Shown: positions 49,412 through 61,715 of the stretch, one piece after another
Layout: every line of letters begins with the position of its first letter
How positions within the stretch are numbered: the first letter of the stretch is position 1
Assembly: GCF_900250075.1 (NCBI RefSeq)
Contig: NZ_LT977070.1
Span: forward strand, 1,178,001-1,242,000
Length of the DNA stretch: 64,000 bases
Reading direction: 5' to 3'
Origin: Cupriavidus taiwanensis
GTDB taxonomy: Bacteria > Pseudomonadota > Gammaproteobacteria > Burkholderiales > Burkholderiaceae
Program-made: the position numbers and the translations under genes
Notes under the pieces: model-generated
The model's input: only the letters and a program-made list of their open reading frames with translations
Databases searched by the model: none
Told to the model about the DNA's origin: nothing

Positions 49412-49741
49412 ATGAAGCCCCGTCTCCTGTTATCCCTCGTGGTCCTGCCCGTGCTCCTCGGCGCCTTCGGTGCCACCGCCCATGCCGATGACGACTGGGA
49501 CGACGATGACCGTTACTACGGGCGACACCATGGCCGCTATCACAAAGGCGACGACTACAAGGAAGAGTTCTGGGTCGGCAACTGCAAGATCAAGCGCAAG
49601 TGGAAGGACAACGGCGAGTACAAGGAAGAGCGCAAGTGCAAGGACCGCCCGGTGGTGTACCAGCCGCCGCCACCGCCGCCGGTGTATTACCAGCCCGAAC
49701 CGGCGCTGGTGATCAGCCCGCACGTGGTGATCCGGCCGTAA
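49412..49741 (+). CDS. Hypothetical small exported protein, charged with Pro-rich end
   Basis: 109 residues: signal peptide (LLLSLVVLPVLLGAFGATAH, cut at AHA-DD near residue 25), an Asp/His/Tyr-rich stretch (DDDWDDDDRYYGRHHGRYHK), a two-cysteine Lys/Glu segment (GNCKIKRKWKDNG, ERKCKDR) and a poly-Pro/Tyr end. The Asp/His richness could bind metal, but that is speculation. I know no family. ATG 49412 gives the clean signal peptide. Confidence 0.7.
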   Translation: MKPRLLLSLVVLPVLLGAFGATAHADDDWDDDDRYYGRHHGRYHKGDDYKEEFWVGNCKIKRKWKDNGEYKEERKCKDRPVVYQPPPPPPVYYQPEPALVISPHVVIRP

Positions 49742-49801
49742 AGCAAGACAGCCCGCCAGTTGGCCGGCTGTTTCGCTATGGCGGTGGGCGCGCCGGTGGC
49801 T

Positions 49802-51268
<1,467 letters not shown>

Positions 51269-51354
51269 AGCGGGTGAAACGCGTCGCCGGTGGCCCGGCT
51301 GTAGAGGGTGGCCCGGCGCGGGGCCGGGTCTTGTCCGGGCACGGAGGCCGCGGC

Positions 51355-51969
51355 TCAGAACCGCAGCCGGGCCTGGCGAAGTAACGCCGCCGTCTCAAAC
51401 AAGGGCAAGCCCATGATACCTGAATAGCTGCCTGCAATCCGCGCCACGAACTCGGCCGCGCGGCCCTGGATGCCGTAGGCGCCGGCCTTGCCCAGCGGCT
51501 CGCCGCTGGCGACGTAGCGCTCGATCTCGGCGGGCTGCAGCGGGCGGAAGGTGACTTCGGAAACCGACAGTGCATGGCGCATGCCGGTGGTCGATACCAC
51601 CGTCACCGCGGTCAGCACGCGATGGGTGGTGCCCGCCAGCGCGCCCAGCATGGCCGCGGCGTCGGCGCCGTCGGCGGGTTTGCCGAGGATGCGGCCGCCG
51701 AGGCAGACCGTGGTGTCCGAGGTCAGCACCGGCGCATCCGGCAGCGCGCGGCGTTCGCGCCGGCGCAGCGCGGCCTCGGCCTTGAGCGCGCACACGCGCT
51801 GGACATAGTCGTCGGGGGTCTCGCCCGGCAGCACGGCTTCGAGCGCTTCGGCGTCTTCGTCGTCGTCGGCCAGCAGCAGTTCGTAGCGCACGCCGAGCTG
51901 GGTCAGCAGCTCGCGCCGGCGCGGGCTTTGCGAGGCGAGGTAGAGGTAGTCGTGCAGGGTGTCGGGCAT
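51355..51969 (-). CDS. maf: Maf-family nucleotide pyrophosphatase
   Basis: 204 residues, starting [20 protein letters not shown], with [20 protein letters not shown] and [20 protein letters not shown]. Maf/YhdE proteins hydrolyse dTTP, UTP or modified pyrimidine triphosphates and affect septum formation. Start 51969 is set by the family N-terminus. Lies between rlmH and rng, as in many beta- and gamma-proteobacteria. Confidence 0.94.
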   Translation of the reverse strand: MPDTLHDYLYLASQSPRRRELLTQLGVRYELLLADDDEDAEALEAVLPGETPDDYVQRVCALKAEAALRRRERRALPDAPVLTSDTTVCLGGRILGKPADGADAAAMLGALAGTTHRVLTAVTVVSTTGMRHALSVSEVTFRPLQPAEIERYVASGEPLGKAGAYGIQGRAAEFVARIAGSYSGIMGLPLFETAALLRQARLRF

Positions 51970-52010
51970 CGCGGCTGGGGCCTTCCGGCGACGGCCGGAG
52001 ATCAGTGGAA

Positions 52011-52490
52011 TCAGGCCCGATGGTAGGGGTGGTTCTGCGTGACGGACCACGCGCGGTACAGCTGCTCGGCCAGCAGCACCCGCACCATGCCGTGCGGCAG
52101 GGTCAGGCTGGAGAGCCGGATCAGCGTGCTGGCGCGGGCCTTGAGCGCGGGATCGAGCCCGTCGGCGCCGCCGATCAGGAAGGCCACGTCGCCGCCCTCG
52201 CGCTGCCAGTCGGTCAGCTGCGCGGCCAGCTGCACCGTGGTGAAGTCGCGGCCGCGCTCGTCCAGCGCGACGATGCGGCATTGCTTCGACAGGCTGCTCA
52301 GCACCGTCTCGATGCGCGCGGCTTCGCGCTGCATCACGGTGGCGGCGTTATTGCTGGAAGAGCGGGTTTCGGGCTTGACCTCGCGCAGCTCGATGCGCAG
52401 CTCGGGCGGCATGCGCTTGGCGTACTCGCTGAAGCCGGTTTCGATCCAGCCGGGCATCTTGTGGCCGACGGCCACGATAACCAGTTGCAT
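52011..52490 (-). CDS. rlmH: 23S rRNA pseudouridine(1915) N3-methyltransferase
   Basis: 159-residue SPOUT methyltransferase: [55 protein letters not shown] (SAM knot) and the C-terminal [18 protein letters not shown], which is nearly invariant. Acts on 70S ribosomes at helix 69. Adjacent to rsfS, the usual ybeB-ybeA pair. Confidence 0.97.
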   Translation of the reverse strand: MQLVIVAVGHKMPGWIETGFSEYAKRMPPELRIELREVKPETRSSSNNAATVMQREAARIETVLSSLSKQCRIVALDERGRDFTTVQLAAQLTDWQREGGDVAFLIGGADGLDPALKARASTLIRLSSLTLPHGMVRVLLAEQLYRAWSVTQNHPYHRA

Positions 52491-52551
52491 GGGTCAGACG
52501 ATGCGGTGATGCGGAGCGGCCGCCGGACTTGGCGAGCGGCCGCGCACGGGC

Positions 52552-53310
52552 TCAGGCCGAGCGGGTGGCGCGCTTGCGCGCGGCCGGCTTGGCTGCGGAA
52601 GTCTTGGCGGGTGCCTTCTTGGCGGGAGCCTTCTTCGCCGCGGTCTTGGTGGCCGTCTTGGTCGCGGTCTTGCGCGCGGTGGTGCCGGCGGCGGTCTTGC
52701 GCGGCGCGGCGGCGCGGGTGCCGGCGGCCTTGCTGGCCGGGGTCTTGGCGGCGGTCTTGCGGGCCGGCTTGCGGATGGTGGCGATGGCGTCCGCGTCGGT
52801 GTCCTCGTGGCCCATCGGCGGCGACGGCTCCTTCATGCCTTCGGGCAGGCGCGCCAGCGCCGGGCGCAGGTTGCTGGCACGGCGCACGGTGCGCACCGGG
52901 GCCTCGTCCTCGCGCTCGTCCTGGTCCTCGTCGATCGGCTCGCTGGCCTTGGCCAGGCGGGCGCCGGTGGCCAGCTTCATGCGCACCGGCTTGTCGCCCC
53001 AGATCTCTTCCAGGTTGTAGTACAGGCGCAGTTGCGGCTGCAGGATGTGGACCACGGCATCGCCGCAGTCGACCAGCACCCATTCGCCGGTTTCCAGGCC
53101 CTCGACCGCCACGATATGGCCGCCCGCTTCCTTCACCGTATCCCGCACCGACGCTGCCAGCGCCTTGGTCTGGCGGTTGGATGTCCCGCTGGCAATCACC
53201 ACCCGGTCGAACAGTTCCGTCAGGTGGCTGGTGTCGTACACCTTGATGTCCTGCGCTTTGACATCCTCGAGGCCGTCGACGATGGCGCGTTGCAGTTTAC
53301 GAATATCCAT
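52552..53310 (-). CDS. rsfS: Ribosomal silencing factor RsfS with histone-H1-like C-terminal tail
   Basis: Residues 1-115 are a normal RsfS (IVDGLEDVKAQDIKVYDTSH, VIASGTSNRQTKALAASVRD, WVLVDCGDAVVHILQPQLR), which binds L14 and blocks subunit joining in starvation. The product then runs to 252 residues: an acidic linker (EPIDEDQDEREDE), a middle stretch, and about 70 residues of Lys/Ala/Thr/Pro repeats (KTATKTATKTAAKKAPAKKA) like histone H1 or AlgP-type tails. The usual family length is 105-130. Part of the nadD-rsfS-rlmH-maf run. Confidence 0.94.
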   Translation of the reverse strand: MDIRKLQRAIVDGLEDVKAQDIKVYDTSHLTELFDRVVIASGTSNRQTKALAASVRDTVKEAGGHIVAVEGLETGEWVLVDCGDAVVHILQPQLRLYYNLEEIWGDKPVRMKLATGARLAKASEPIDEDQDEREDEAPVRTVRRASNLRPALARLPEGMKEPSPPMGHEDTDADAIATIRKPARKTAAKTPASKAAGTRAAAPRKTAAGTTARKTATKTATKTAAKKAPAKKAPAKTSAAKPAARKRATRSA

Positions 53311-53373
53311 GGGTGTCTTCTTGTTCAGCTCAGATCGGTTTGGGGGTGGGCGCCGGGGTCGATGCGACCCTGG

Positions 53374-54111
53374 TCATGCCCGGGCCGGGGCGTTGCGGTA
53401 CAGCCCGTGGCTGGCAATGTAGTGTGCCACGCCGGGCGGCAGTTGGTCATCTGCCGGCTGGCCGGCCGCCAGCCGCTGGCGCAGATGGGTGGAAGAGAGG
53501 TCGACGGCGAGCGTCTGGTCGATCCACATCCGGCCGGAGGGCGTGCATTGTATCAGTTGCGTGTCGGCCTGGCGCTCGGCCAGCGCGGCCAGCACCGGAC
53601 CCTCCAGCGCCGACAGGGCAAAGCGCGGCCGTGTCGCGGTGCACAAGTGCACGTGCGCGAACAGCTCCTGCCAGCCGTGCCAGGTATGCAGGCGCAGCAG
53701 CTGGTCGGCGCCCATCAGCCAGCACAGCGAGGCCTCGGGACCGTATTCGTCGCGCAGCTGGCGTACCGTGTCGATGGTGTAGCTGGGGCCGGCGCGATCC
53801 ACTTCCATGCGGCTGACACGGACCGTGGCGCCGCTGTTGCCGAGCGCCGCCGCGGCCAGCTCGGTCATCGCCAGGCGGTCGGCGGCCGGGGTCACGTCGT
53901 CGCCCTTTTGCCAGGACTGGCCGGTGGGAATCCACACCAGCTCGTCCAGGCCGAGGTGGTCGATGCAAAGCCGCGCCAGCGCGAGGTGGCCGACGTGGGG
54001 CGGATCGAAGGTGCCGCCCAGGATACCCAGGCGATAGGGGCGGGCGGCGCCAGCCTGTGGCGCGGCGCCCGCGTCGGTGGCGGGCTTGCGGGGGTGCTCG
54101 GGATGGGCCAT
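53374..54111 (-). CDS. nadD: Nicotinate-nucleotide adenylyltransferase
   Basis: Makes deamido-NAD from nicotinate mononucleotide and ATP. RLGILGGTFDPPHVGHLALA has the nucleotidyltransferase HxGH motif; RVSRMEVDRAGPSYTIDTVR and the end DQLPPGVAHYIASHGLY are typical. 245 residues, with about 25 extra N-terminal residues before the core. hemF lies 10 bp upstream on the same strand. Confidence 0.95.
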   Translation of the reverse strand: MAHPEHPRKPATDAGAAPQAGAARPYRLGILGGTFDPPHVGHLALARLCIDHLGLDELVWIPTGQSWQKGDDVTPAADRLAMTELAAAALGNSGATVRVSRMEVDRAGPSYTIDTVRQLRDEYGPEASLCWLMGADQLLRLHTWHGWQELFAHVHLCTATRPRFALSALEGPVLAALAERQADTQLIQCTPSGRMWIDQTLAVDLSSTHLRQRLAAGQPADDQLPPGVAHYIASHGLYRNAPARA

Positions 54112-54121
54112 GGGTCAGCCG

Positions 54122-55033
54122 TCAGGCCCAGTCGCGCGCCGGCAGGAAATCGGTGTACAGCGCCGCTTCGGGGCTGCCCGGTTCCGGTTGCCAGTCATAG
54201 CGCCAGGTTACCAGCGGCGGCATCGACATCAGGATGGATTCGGCTCGTCCGCCCGATTGCAGGCCGAACAGCGTGCCGCGGTCGAACACCAGGTTGAACT
54301 CGACGTAGCGCCCGCGCCGATAGGCCTGGAAATCGCGCTCGCGCTCGCCGAAGGGCGTGTCCTTGCGGCCCTGCAGGATGGGCAGGTAGGCGTCCAGGAA
54401 GGCGTCGCCGACCGCCTGCATCATGGCGAAGCTGCGCTCGAAGCCGAGCGCCGAGAAGTCGTCGAAGAAGATCCCGCCGATGCCGCGTGCCTCGTTGCGG
54501 TGCTTCAGGAAGAAATACTCGTCGCACCACTGCTTGAAGCGCGGATACAGCTCGTCGCCGAACGGCGCCAGCGCCTGCTGGCAGGTGCGGTGGAAGTGGG
54601 TGCAGTCGCCCGCGTTGCCGTAGTAGGGCGTCAGGTCCATGCCGCCGCCGAACCACCAGACCGGCTCGGCGCCCGGCTTTACTGCCAGGAAGCAGCGCAC
54701 GTTCATATGCACCGTCGGCACATGGGGGTTGCGCGGATGGAACACCAGCGACACGCCCATGGCCTCGAAGCTGCGCCCCGCCAGTTCCGGCCGGTTGGCC
54801 GTGGCCGACGGCGGCAGGGTGTCGCCGCTGACGTGCGAGAAGCCCACGCCCGCGCGCTCCATCACCGCGCCGCCTTCGAGGATGCGGGTGCGGCCGCTGC
54901 CGCGCAGGCGTTCGGTGGGCGGTTTCTCCCAGGCGTCGGTCAGGAACGGCTGGCCGTCGATGGCACCGATGGCATCGGTGATGCGGTCTTGCAGACCGAG
55001 CAGATAGGCACGGACTGCCTGGGAATCGATCAT
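54122..55033 (-). CDS. hemF: Oxygen-dependent coproporphyrinogen III oxidase
   Basis: Converts coproporphyrinogen III to protoporphyrinogen IX in aerobic haem synthesis. 303 residues: [33 protein letters not shown] strand, [20 protein letters not shown] and [20 protein letters not shown] are diagnostic. Stop is 10 bp from nadD, so likely co-transcribed. Confidence 0.97.
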   Translation of the reverse strand: MIDSQAVRAYLLGLQDRITDAIGAIDGQPFLTDAWEKPPTERLRGSGRTRILEGGAVMERAGVGFSHVSGDTLPPSATANRPELAGRSFEAMGVSLVFHPRNPHVPTVHMNVRCFLAVKPGAEPVWWFGGGMDLTPYYGNAGDCTHFHRTCQQALAPFGDELYPRFKQWCDEYFFLKHRNEARGIGGIFFDDFSALGFERSFAMMQAVGDAFLDAYLPILQGRKDTPFGERERDFQAYRRGRYVEFNLVFDRGTLFGLQSGGRAESILMSMPPLVTWRYDWQPEPGSPEAALYTDFLPARDWA

Positions 55034-55173
55034 GGTGGGCTGAATCGGATAAACCGACGAAGGGACCGGCCGGATGGCACTCCGGCAGCCAGTCGGCTGC
55101 CGGTTGCGTCACAGCATTGTCACGATTGTACCGGCTGGGCGGCCTGTTAGTCGCCAGGGGCCGCCGGCGCCGG

Positions 55174-56442
55174 TCAGCGCTTGATGGCGCGGTAGCCGAT
55201 GTCGGTGCGGTACTGCATGCCGTCGAAGCGGATCTGCTCGACCGCGGCATAGGCGGCGCGCTGCGCGGCCTTGACGGTATCGGCCAGGCCGACCACGCAC
55301 AGCACGCGCCCGCCCGAGGTCAGCAGGGTGCCGTCCTTGAGCGTGGTGCCGGCGTGGAAGGTCACGCTGTCGTCGGTCTCGGCCGGGATGCCGGTGATGG
55401 CATCGCCCTTGCGGGGGGCGTCCGGGTAGCCATGGGCGGCCATCACCACGCCCAGCGCGGTGCGGCGGTCCCAGTCCAGCTCGATGCTGTCGAGCTTGCC
55501 GGAGACGGCGGCTTCCATCACGTCGACCAGGTCGGTCTTCAGGCGCGCCAGGATCGGCTGGGTTTCCGGATCGCCCATGCGGCAGTTGAATTCCAGCGTC
55601 TTCGGGTTGCCGTCCTGGTCGATCATCAGGCCGGCGTAGAGGAAGCCGGTGTACGGGATGCCGTCCTTTTCCATGCCGCGCACCGTCGGCAGGATGATCT
55701 CGCGCAGCGCCCGCGCGTGCAGCGCGGGCGTGACCACCGGCGCCGGCGAGTACGCGCCCATGCCGCCGGTGTTGGGGCCGGCGTCGGCGTCGAGCAGGCG
55801 CTTGTGGTCCTGGCTGGTGGCCAGCGCCAGCACGTTCTTGCCGTCGACCAGCACGATAAAGCTGGCTTCCTCGCCTTCCAGGAACTCTTCGATCACCACG
55901 CGTGCGCCGGCGTCGCCCAGCTTGTTGCCGTCGAGCATCATGTCGACCGCCTGGTGCGCTTCCTCCAGCGTCATCGCCACCACCACGCCCTTGCCCGCGG
56001 CCAGGCCGTCGGCCTTGATCACGATCGGCGCGCCCTGCGCGTCGATGTAGGCGTGCGCCTGGGCGGCGTCGGCAAAGGTCTGGTAGGCGGCGGTGGGGAT
56101 GCCGTGGCGCTGCATGAACGCCTTGGCGAAATCCTTGGACGATTCCAGCTGCGCGGCGGCCTGGGTGGGGCCGAAGATGCGCAGGCCCTTGGCGCGGAAG
56201 ATATCGACGATGCCCGCCGCCAGCGGGGCCTCGGGGCCGACCACGGTGAAGGCCACGCCTTCCCGCTCGGCAAAGGCCGCGATGACCTCGGGGTCGGTCA
56301 GCGGAACATTCTGCAGGCGCTTGTCGAGCGCGGTTCCGCCGTTGCCCGGCGCGACGTACACCACCTGCACCTTGGGCGACTGGGCCAATTTCCAGGCCAG
56401 CGCGTGTTCACGTCCACCCGAGCCGACAACCAATACTTTCAT
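55174..56442 (-). CDS. purD: Phosphoribosylamine-glycine ligase
   Basis: ATP-grasp enzyme of purine synthesis (GAR synthetase). 422 residues: [71 protein letters not shown] and [18 protein letters not shown]. The ATG at 56442 gives the canonical N-terminus. A terminator-like hairpin ends only 28 bp before it, so expression may be attenuated. Confidence 0.97.
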   Translation of the reverse strand: MKVLVVGSGGREHALAWKLAQSPKVQVVYVAPGNGGTALDKRLQNVPLTDPEVIAAFAEREGVAFTVVGPEAPLAAGIVDIFRAKGLRIFGPTQAAAQLESSKDFAKAFMQRHGIPTAAYQTFADAAQAHAYIDAQGAPIVIKADGLAAGKGVVVAMTLEEAHQAVDMMLDGNKLGDAGARVVIEEFLEGEEASFIVLVDGKNVLALATSQDHKRLLDADAGPNTGGMGAYSPAPVVTPALHARALREIILPTVRGMEKDGIPYTGFLYAGLMIDQDGNPKTLEFNCRMGDPETQPILARLKTDLVDVMEAAVSGKLDSIELDWDRRTALGVVMAAHGYPDAPRKGDAITGIPAETDDSVTFHAGTTLKDGTLLTSGGRVLCVVGLADTVKAAQRAAYAAVEQIRFDGMQYRTDIGYRAIKR

Positions 56443-56470
56443 GATCCACTGCCAGAAAAGAAACGCATGC

Positions 56471-56510
56471 AAAAAGGCGGCAGCTGGGTCTTGAAAGCCG
56501 GGCTGCCGCC
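56471..56510 (-). terminator. Terminator-like hairpin between yebC and purD (possible attenuator)
   Basis: Minus-strand reading: GGCGGCAGC (forward 56502-56510) pairs with GCTGCCGCC (forward 56476-56484), followed by TTTTT (forward 56471-56475). It is an intrinsic terminator by form, lying 22 bp past yebC and 28 bp before the purD start. Confidence 0.8.
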
Positions 56511-56531
56511 GTTGGGGAGCTTGTTACCGTT

Positions 56532-57257
56532 TTAGTCTTCGATCACCGCGTTGGTGAAGACTTCCTGCACGTCGTCCAGGTTTTCCAGGGCGTCGAGCAG
56601 TTTCTGCATCTTGACCGCGTCGTCGCCGCTGAAGCTGACTTCGTTCTGCGGCTTCATCACCACGTCGGCAACTTCGGCCTTGAAGCCGGCGGCTTCCAGC
56701 GCCGCCTTGACCGCCGAAAAATCGTTGGGCGGGCAGGTGACTTCGATCGAGCCGTCATCGTTGGTGACGACATCGTCGGCGCCGGCTTCCAGCGCGGCGT
56801 CCATCAGCTTGTCTTCGGGCGTGCCGGGGGCAAACAGGAACTGGCCGCAGTGCGTGAACATGAACGCCACCGAACCCTCGGTGCCCATGTTGCCGCCGTG
56901 CTTGGAAAACGCGTGGCGCACTTCGGCCACGGTGCGGGTGCGGTTGTCGGTCAGGCAGTCGACGATGATCGCGGCGCCGCTCAGGCCGTAGCCTTCGTAG
57001 CGGATTTCCTCGTAGTTCACGCCTTCCAGGCCACCCACGCCGCGCTGGATCGCGCGCTGGATGTTGTCCTTGGGCATGTTGGCGTCCATGGCCTTGTCCA
57101 TGGACAGGCGCAGGCGCGGGTTGGAGTCGGGATCACCGCCGCCGAGCTTGGCGGCCACGGTGATTTCCTTGATCAGGCGGGTCCAGATCTTGCCGCGCTT
57201 GGCGTCGGCGGCGGCTTTCTTGTGTTTGATATTGGCCCATTTCGAGTGACCGGCCAT
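56532..57257 (-). CDS. yebC: YebC/TACO1-family protein
   Basis: 241 residues: [48 protein letters not shown]-like [20 protein letters not shown], and the acidic end. YebC proteins are translation factors (relief of ribosome stalling at proline stretches, as TACO1 in mitochondria) and some act as DNA-binding regulators. The gene has its own terminator-like hairpin downstream. Confidence 0.96.
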   Translation of the reverse strand: MAGHSKWANIKHKKAAADAKRGKIWTRLIKEITVAAKLGGGDPDSNPRLRLSMDKAMDANMPKDNIQRAIQRGVGGLEGVNYEEIRYEGYGLSGAAIIVDCLTDNRTRTVAEVRHAFSKHGGNMGTEGSVAFMFTHCGQFLFAPGTPEDKLMDAALEAGADDVVTNDDGSIEVTCPPNDFSAVKAALEAAGFKAEVADVVMKPQNEVSFSGDDAVKMQKLLDALENLDDVQEVFTNAVIED

Positions 57258-57465
57258 GATTCTCTCCGAAGCGGAATGCGGTGATCTGCGGTGATGTTGT
57301 GCGGGGTAGCCAGGCGCGCCGCGGCGGCATCGGCAAGGCGGGCGGGCGGCGCGCGCCAGGTGACGGATATGCCTGGCGGCTGGCTATAATCAGCCCAGGA
57401 TTTTATCACGCGGGCCTGCCTGCGCCGTCCAGACCCAACCGACCCTCACGGAATCCAGGAACATC

Positions 57466-58989
57466 ATGGCCGACCCCATCCTCATCGCCAAGAATGCCGA
57501 ACATGAACTGGTGCTGCTGCCGCAGATGGGCAACCGGCACGGGCTGATCACCGGCGCCACCGGCACCGGCAAGACGGTCACGCTGCAGACGCTGGCGCAG
57601 GGCTTCTCCCGCCTGGGGGTGCCGGTGTTCATGGCGGATGTCAAAGGTGACCTGACCGGCATTTCGCAGCCCGGCCAGCCGTCGGCCAAGCTCAAGCAGC
57701 GGCTGGCCGACCTGAACCTGCCCGAGCCGGTCTGGGGCGGCTGCCCCACCGCGCTGTGGGATGTGTTCGGCGAGAAGGGGCACCCGGTGCGCGCCACGGT
57801 CTCGCACATGGGGCCGCTGCTGCTGTCGCGCATGCTCGAGCTCAATGACACGCAGCAGGGCGTGCTGAACCTGGTGTTCCGCATTGCCGACGCCAACGGC
57901 CTGCTGCTGCTCGACGCCAAGGACCTGCGCGCGATGCTGCAATATGTCGGCGACAACGCCGGGCAGTTCACCACCGAATACGGCAATATCTCGGCCGCCT
58001 CGGTCGGCGCGATCCAGCGCGGGCTGATCGCGCTGGAATCGCAGGGCGGCGACGTCTTCTTCGGCGAGCCCATGCTGAACCTGGAAGACTTTATCCAGAC
58101 CGACAAGGGCCAGGGCGTGGTCAATATCCTGGCCGCCGACAAGCTGATGAACTCGCCGCGGCTGTACGCGACCTTCCTGCTGTGGATGCTGTCCGAACTG
58201 TTCGAGAAGCTGCCCGAGGCCGGCGACCTCGACCAGCCGAAGCTGGTTTTCTTCTTCGACGAGGCCCACCTGCTGTTCAACGATGCGCCCAAGGCGCTGC
58301 TCGACAAGATCGAGCAGGTGGTGCGCCTGGTGCGTTCCAAGGGCGTGGGCGTGTACTTCGTTACGCAGAACCCGGTCGATATCCCCGATACCGTGCTGGG
58401 GCAGCTGGGCAATCGCGTCCAGCATGCGCTGCGCGCCTTCACCCCGCGCGACCAGAAGGCGGTCAAGGTGGCGGCCACCACCATGCGCGCCAATCCGAAG
58501 CTGGACCTGGAAACCGCCATCGGCGAACTGGGCGTGGGCGAGGCGCTGGTGTCGTTCCTGGACGCCAAGGGCACGCCGTGCGTGACCGAGCGCGCCTGGG
58601 TACTGGCGCCCGGCAGCCGCATCGGCCCGGCATCCGAAGACGAGCGCAAGCAGCTGATCGCCAACTCGCTGGTGGCGGGCACCTATGAGAAGACCGTCGA
58701 CCGCGAGTCCGCCTATGAAAAGCTGCGCGGCAGCGTGCCGACCGTGGCGAATGGCGGCAAGGGCGCGGGCGGCACGGCCGCCGGGCAGCCGGCGGGCGAA
58801 CAGGACAGCGGCTGGCTCGGCACCGCCGGCGAGATTTTCGGCACGCTGACCAAGGGCACCGGCAAGAGCGGCCGCGGCGATTCGATCCTGGAATCGATGG
58901 CCAAGTCGGCCGCGCGCACGGTGGGCTCGCAGGTCGGGCGCGAGCTGATCCGGGGGGTGCTGGGGAGTTTGCTGGGGAAGAAGAAGTAA
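57466..58989 (+). CDS. HerA-like ATPase (DUF853 family)
   Basis: 507-residue P-loop ATPase: Walker [21 protein letters not shown] (residues 28-47), Walker [21 protein letters not shown] near residue 265, and [20 protein letters not shown] with an arginine-finger context. DUF853/HerA-related bacterial proteins resemble DNA-translocating ATPases; the role is unknown. A flexible Gly/Ala segment precedes a short C-terminal amphipathic end ([14 protein letters not shown]). Single gene, between divergent yebC and convergent DUF3149. Confidence 0.9.
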   Translation: MADPILIAKNAEHELVLLPQMGNRHGLITGATGTGKTVTLQTLAQGFSRLGVPVFMADVKGDLTGISQPGQPSAKLKQRLADLNLPEPVWGGCPTALWDVFGEKGHPVRATVSHMGPLLLSRMLELNDTQQGVLNLVFRIADANGLLLLDAKDLRAMLQYVGDNAGQFTTEYGNISAASVGAIQRGLIALESQGGDVFFGEPMLNLEDFIQTDKGQGVVNILAADKLMNSPRLYATFLLWMLSELFEKLPEAGDLDQPKLVFFFDEAHLLFNDAPKALLDKIEQVVRLVRSKGVGVYFVTQNPVDIPDTVLGQLGNRVQHALRAFTPRDQKAVKVAATTMRANPKLDLETAIGELGVGEALVSFLDAKGTPCVTERAWVLAPGSRIGPASEDERKQLIANSLVAGTYEKTVDRESAYEKLRGSVPTVANGGKGAGGTAAGQPAGEQDSGWLGTAGEIFGTLTKGTGKSGRGDSILESMAKSAARTVGSQVGRELIRGVLGSLLGKKK

Positions 58990-59059
58990 GAGAGTTGTGC
59001 CGGCTTGTTCCGCTCTCCCTCCGGTGGGAGCGGAAGTACACCGGCGGTCATTCACGCGG

Positions 59060-59224
59060 TCAGCGCTGCTGCGTCGCGTCGCGCGCCTTCGCCGCATCGG
59101 CATCCTCGCGCATCTTGCGCGCGAACAGGCGGGCGAAGAACCAGCCCATGCCGATGATGAAGACGATCACGCCCAGGCTCATCAGCCCGGTGCTGGTACT
59201 GAACAGGATCTTGAAGGCTTCCAT
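59060..59224 (-). CDS. 54-residue DUF3149-like membrane protein
   Basis: Too short for a usual gene call: MEAFKILFSTSTGLMSLGVI, then VFIIGMGWFFARLFARKM as the single membrane span (about residues 13-35) and a charged tail ending KARDATQQR. AAGGGAG lies 6 bases before ATG 59224. The pattern fits DUF3149, small proteobacterial single-span proteins without known function. Confidence 0.78.
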   Translation of the reverse strand: MEAFKILFSTSTGLMSLGVIVFIIGMGWFFARLFARKMREDADAAKARDATQQR

Positions 59225-59361
59225 GCGTCGCTCCCTTGGTGTGGATGGTGGCGCGCGGCGTGGTTGCGCCGGCGCTTGCCGCCAGTGTAGGGAGCCGCAT
59301 CAGGCTGGCTATTGAGGCCGGTCAAGCGCCGGCCAGCCCGCCCGGGCATTGCCAGTGCCCG

Positions 59362-60012
59362 TCAGTTCTTGGTGCCGAACAGCCGGTCGCCCGCATCGCC
59401 CAGGCCAGGGACGATATAGGCATCGGCATCGAGGTGGCTGTCGAGCGAGGCGACGAACAGCTTTACCCCCGGATGCGCCTTCTGGAACACTTCCACGCCC
59501 TCGGGGGCGGCCACCAGCGCGACGAAGGTGATGGCCTCGTCCTTGACGCCGCGGCGCTTGAGCACTTCCACCGCGTGCGCGGCCGAATAGCCGGTGGCGA
59601 CCATCGGATCGCACAGGATGAAGCTGCGGTCTTCCAGCGCCGGCAGGCGCACCAGGTATTCCACCGGGCGGTGCTGCTCGTCGCGGTACACGCCGATATG
59701 GCCGATGCGCGCCGACGGGATCAGCTCGACCAGGCCATCGCTCATGCCCACGCCCGCGCGCAGCACCGGCACGATGGTCAGCTTCTTGCCGGCGATCACC
59801 GGGGCGTCCAGCTCGACCAGCGGGGTTTCGATGCGGCGCGTGGTCAGCGGCAGGTTGCGGGTGATCTCGTAGCCCATCAGCAGCGTGATCTCGCGCAGCA
59901 GCTCGCGGAACGTGCGTGTCGACGTTTCCTTGTCGCGCATGTGCGAGAGCTTGTGCTGGATCAGCGGGTGGTCGAGGATAAAGAGGTTGGGAAAGCGCGG
60001 ATCTTGTTTCAT
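59362..60012 (-). CDS. upp: Uracil phosphoribosyltransferase
   Basis: Salvages uracil to UMP with PRPP. 216 residues: [40 protein letters not shown], and the PRPP loop [20 protein letters not shown]. Start at ATG 60012 ([20 protein letters not shown]) matches the family; the frame continues upstream into the MFS gap by chance. It could pair metabolically with the uracil-type permease at 15.8 kb. Confidence 0.96.
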   Translation of the reverse strand: MKQDPRFPNLFILDHPLIQHKLSHMRDKETSTRTFRELLREITLLMGYEITRNLPLTTRRIETPLVELDAPVIAGKKLTIVPVLRAGVGMSDGLVELIPSARIGHIGVYRDEQHRPVEYLVRLPALEDRSFILCDPMVATGYSAAHAVEVLKRRGVKDEAITFVALVAAPEGVEVFQKAHPGVKLFVASLDSHLDADAYIVPGLGDAGDRLFGTKN

Positions 60013-60182
60013 GGCTGGCGGCGAGGGCTCGGCGGGATGGCGAGTGAAGCGGGCGCGCGAGGCCGGTTGGGGCTCGCGCGCCGCGCCGTTGCAGCCGGAT
60101 TGTAATGGAAGCGGGCCGCCGCGCCGCAGCCGCATGACCGCGGCCCCGCGGTTGCCCTGCCGTTGCCCCGTGGCGCCTTCGG

Positions 60183-61583
60183 CTAGTCGAGAGCGCGGTC
60201 CTTCGACTCGATATCGACCAGGAAGATGGCGAGCGCCGCCACGGCCAGGAACGAAGACAGCAGCGCCAGTGCCAGCGTGAACTGGCTGGCCATGATCGGC
60301 GCGACGATGGACGGGGCAAACAGGCCGCCGAAACGCGCCATCGCGCCCGCGGTGCCCATGCCGCTGGCGCGCAGGTCGGTCGGATACACCTCGGGCGTGA
60401 AGGCGTACAGCGCGCCCCAGGTGCCGAGCAGCGAGAAGCTCATCAGCAGGGTCGAGCCGATCACCAGCGCGGGGGACTGGCCCAGGCTGTACAGCATGCA
60501 GCCAGCCGCGCTCAGCAGCAGGAAGCCGATCAGGGTCGGCTTGCGGCCCCAGCGCTCGACGCCGTGCGCGGCCAGCGCGAAGCCGGGCAGCTGCACCAGT
60601 GCCAGCACGATCAGGAATACCTGGCCGCGCATGAAGCCGAAGCCCTGGCCCGCCAGCTTCACCGGCAGGTAGACGAAGACCCCGTAGTAGGCGATCGAGA
60701 TCAGCATCCACGCCGCCAGCAGGCAGATGGTGCGGCGCCGGCAGCCGGCCGCGAACAGCGCGAACACGGATTTGCGCTCCATCTTCTGCGGCTGCAGCGC
60801 GCCGATCTCCACCGGCACGCGGTTGGCCGCGGCCACCCGCTGCAGCACCGCGCGGGCCTCGTCCGAGCGCCCGGATTTATTGAGGTAGAGCGGCGACTCG
60901 GGCACGAAGAAGCGGAACACCACGCCAACCAGCGCCGGGATGCCGGTGACCAGGAAGATCAGCCGCCACGCGTCATTGCCGCGCGACACCGCGATCAGCG
61001 CCAGGATCGCCAGCAGGATGGTGCCGACCGCCCAGAACGACTCCAGCAGCACCAGCCAGCGGCCGCGCCGGTCCGATGGCAGGAATTCGGCCATCATGGT
61101 GTAGTCGACCGGCAGGGTGCCGCCGACGCCGATGCCGGTCAGGAAGCGCAGCAGCAGCAGCCACTGGAAGTCCGGCGCGAAGGCCGAGGCCACGCCGCAG
61201 ATGGCATCGATGACCACCGCCATCATCAGCACCGGGCGGCGGCCGATGCGGTCGGCCAGCCGGCCGAACACGAACGCGCCGATCAGCATGCCGACGAAGA
61301 ACATGGTGCCGGTCTGCAGCGCGGTCGGCACCGGGATGCCGAAGGTCGCCGCGATCGACGGCGCGGTGAAGCCGATCGACAGTACCTGCATCGCGTCGGC
61401 GAGCCAGACCAGGCCGAATATGACGAACAGCCGATACTGGAAGCGGCCGACGCCGGCGGCGCGGATGCCTTGCTCGATCGTGATCGGTTGCGACGACGCT
61501 GCGCGCGCGCTGGGCTGGGGGGGCGAGCCTAGCGCGGCCTCCGGGATGGTCGTGGTGGCCATGGATGAAATGGATGACGACAT
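60183..61583 (-). CDS. MFS transporter of the NiaP/SV2-like or aromatic-acid symporter type
   Basis: 466 residues, 12 membrane segments. The loop motif [19 protein letters not shown] between helices 2 and 3, [17 protein letters not shown] in the middle, [12 protein letters not shown] and the C-terminal [20 protein letters not shown] match the sugar/niacin/aromatic-acid MFS branch. Adjacency to a nicotinate-dehydrogenase-B-like gene suggests nicotinate or another N-heterocycle as substrate; this is inference. ATG 61583 is used; ATG 61562 is also possible. Confidence 0.88.
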   Translation of the reverse strand: MSSSISSMATTTIPEAALGSPPQPSARAASSQPITIEQGIRAAGVGRFQYRLFVIFGLVWLADAMQVLSIGFTAPSIAATFGIPVPTALQTGTMFFVGMLIGAFVFGRLADRIGRRPVLMMAVVIDAICGVASAFAPDFQWLLLLRFLTGIGVGGTLPVDYTMMAEFLPSDRRGRWLVLLESFWAVGTILLAILALIAVSRGNDAWRLIFLVTGIPALVGVVFRFFVPESPLYLNKSGRSDEARAVLQRVAAANRVPVEIGALQPQKMERKSVFALFAAGCRRRTICLLAAWMLISIAYYGVFVYLPVKLAGQGFGFMRGQVFLIVLALVQLPGFALAAHGVERWGRKPTLIGFLLLSAAGCMLYSLGQSPALVIGSTLLMSFSLLGTWGALYAFTPEVYPTDLRASGMGTAGAMARFGGLFAPSIVAPIMASQFTLALALLSSFLAVAALAIFLVDIESKDRALD

Positions 61584-61715
61584 GTTTGTCTACCTGTCTC
61601 GTTATAGGCTGGTTCTGGAACTCGGAAGCACGCGCGGCGCGACGCAGGCTGGCACGTGATGCGGGCTGCTGCGGGATCCGGCGGGGACGATGGCTTCCGC
61701 CTGGCGAGGCTGGAA

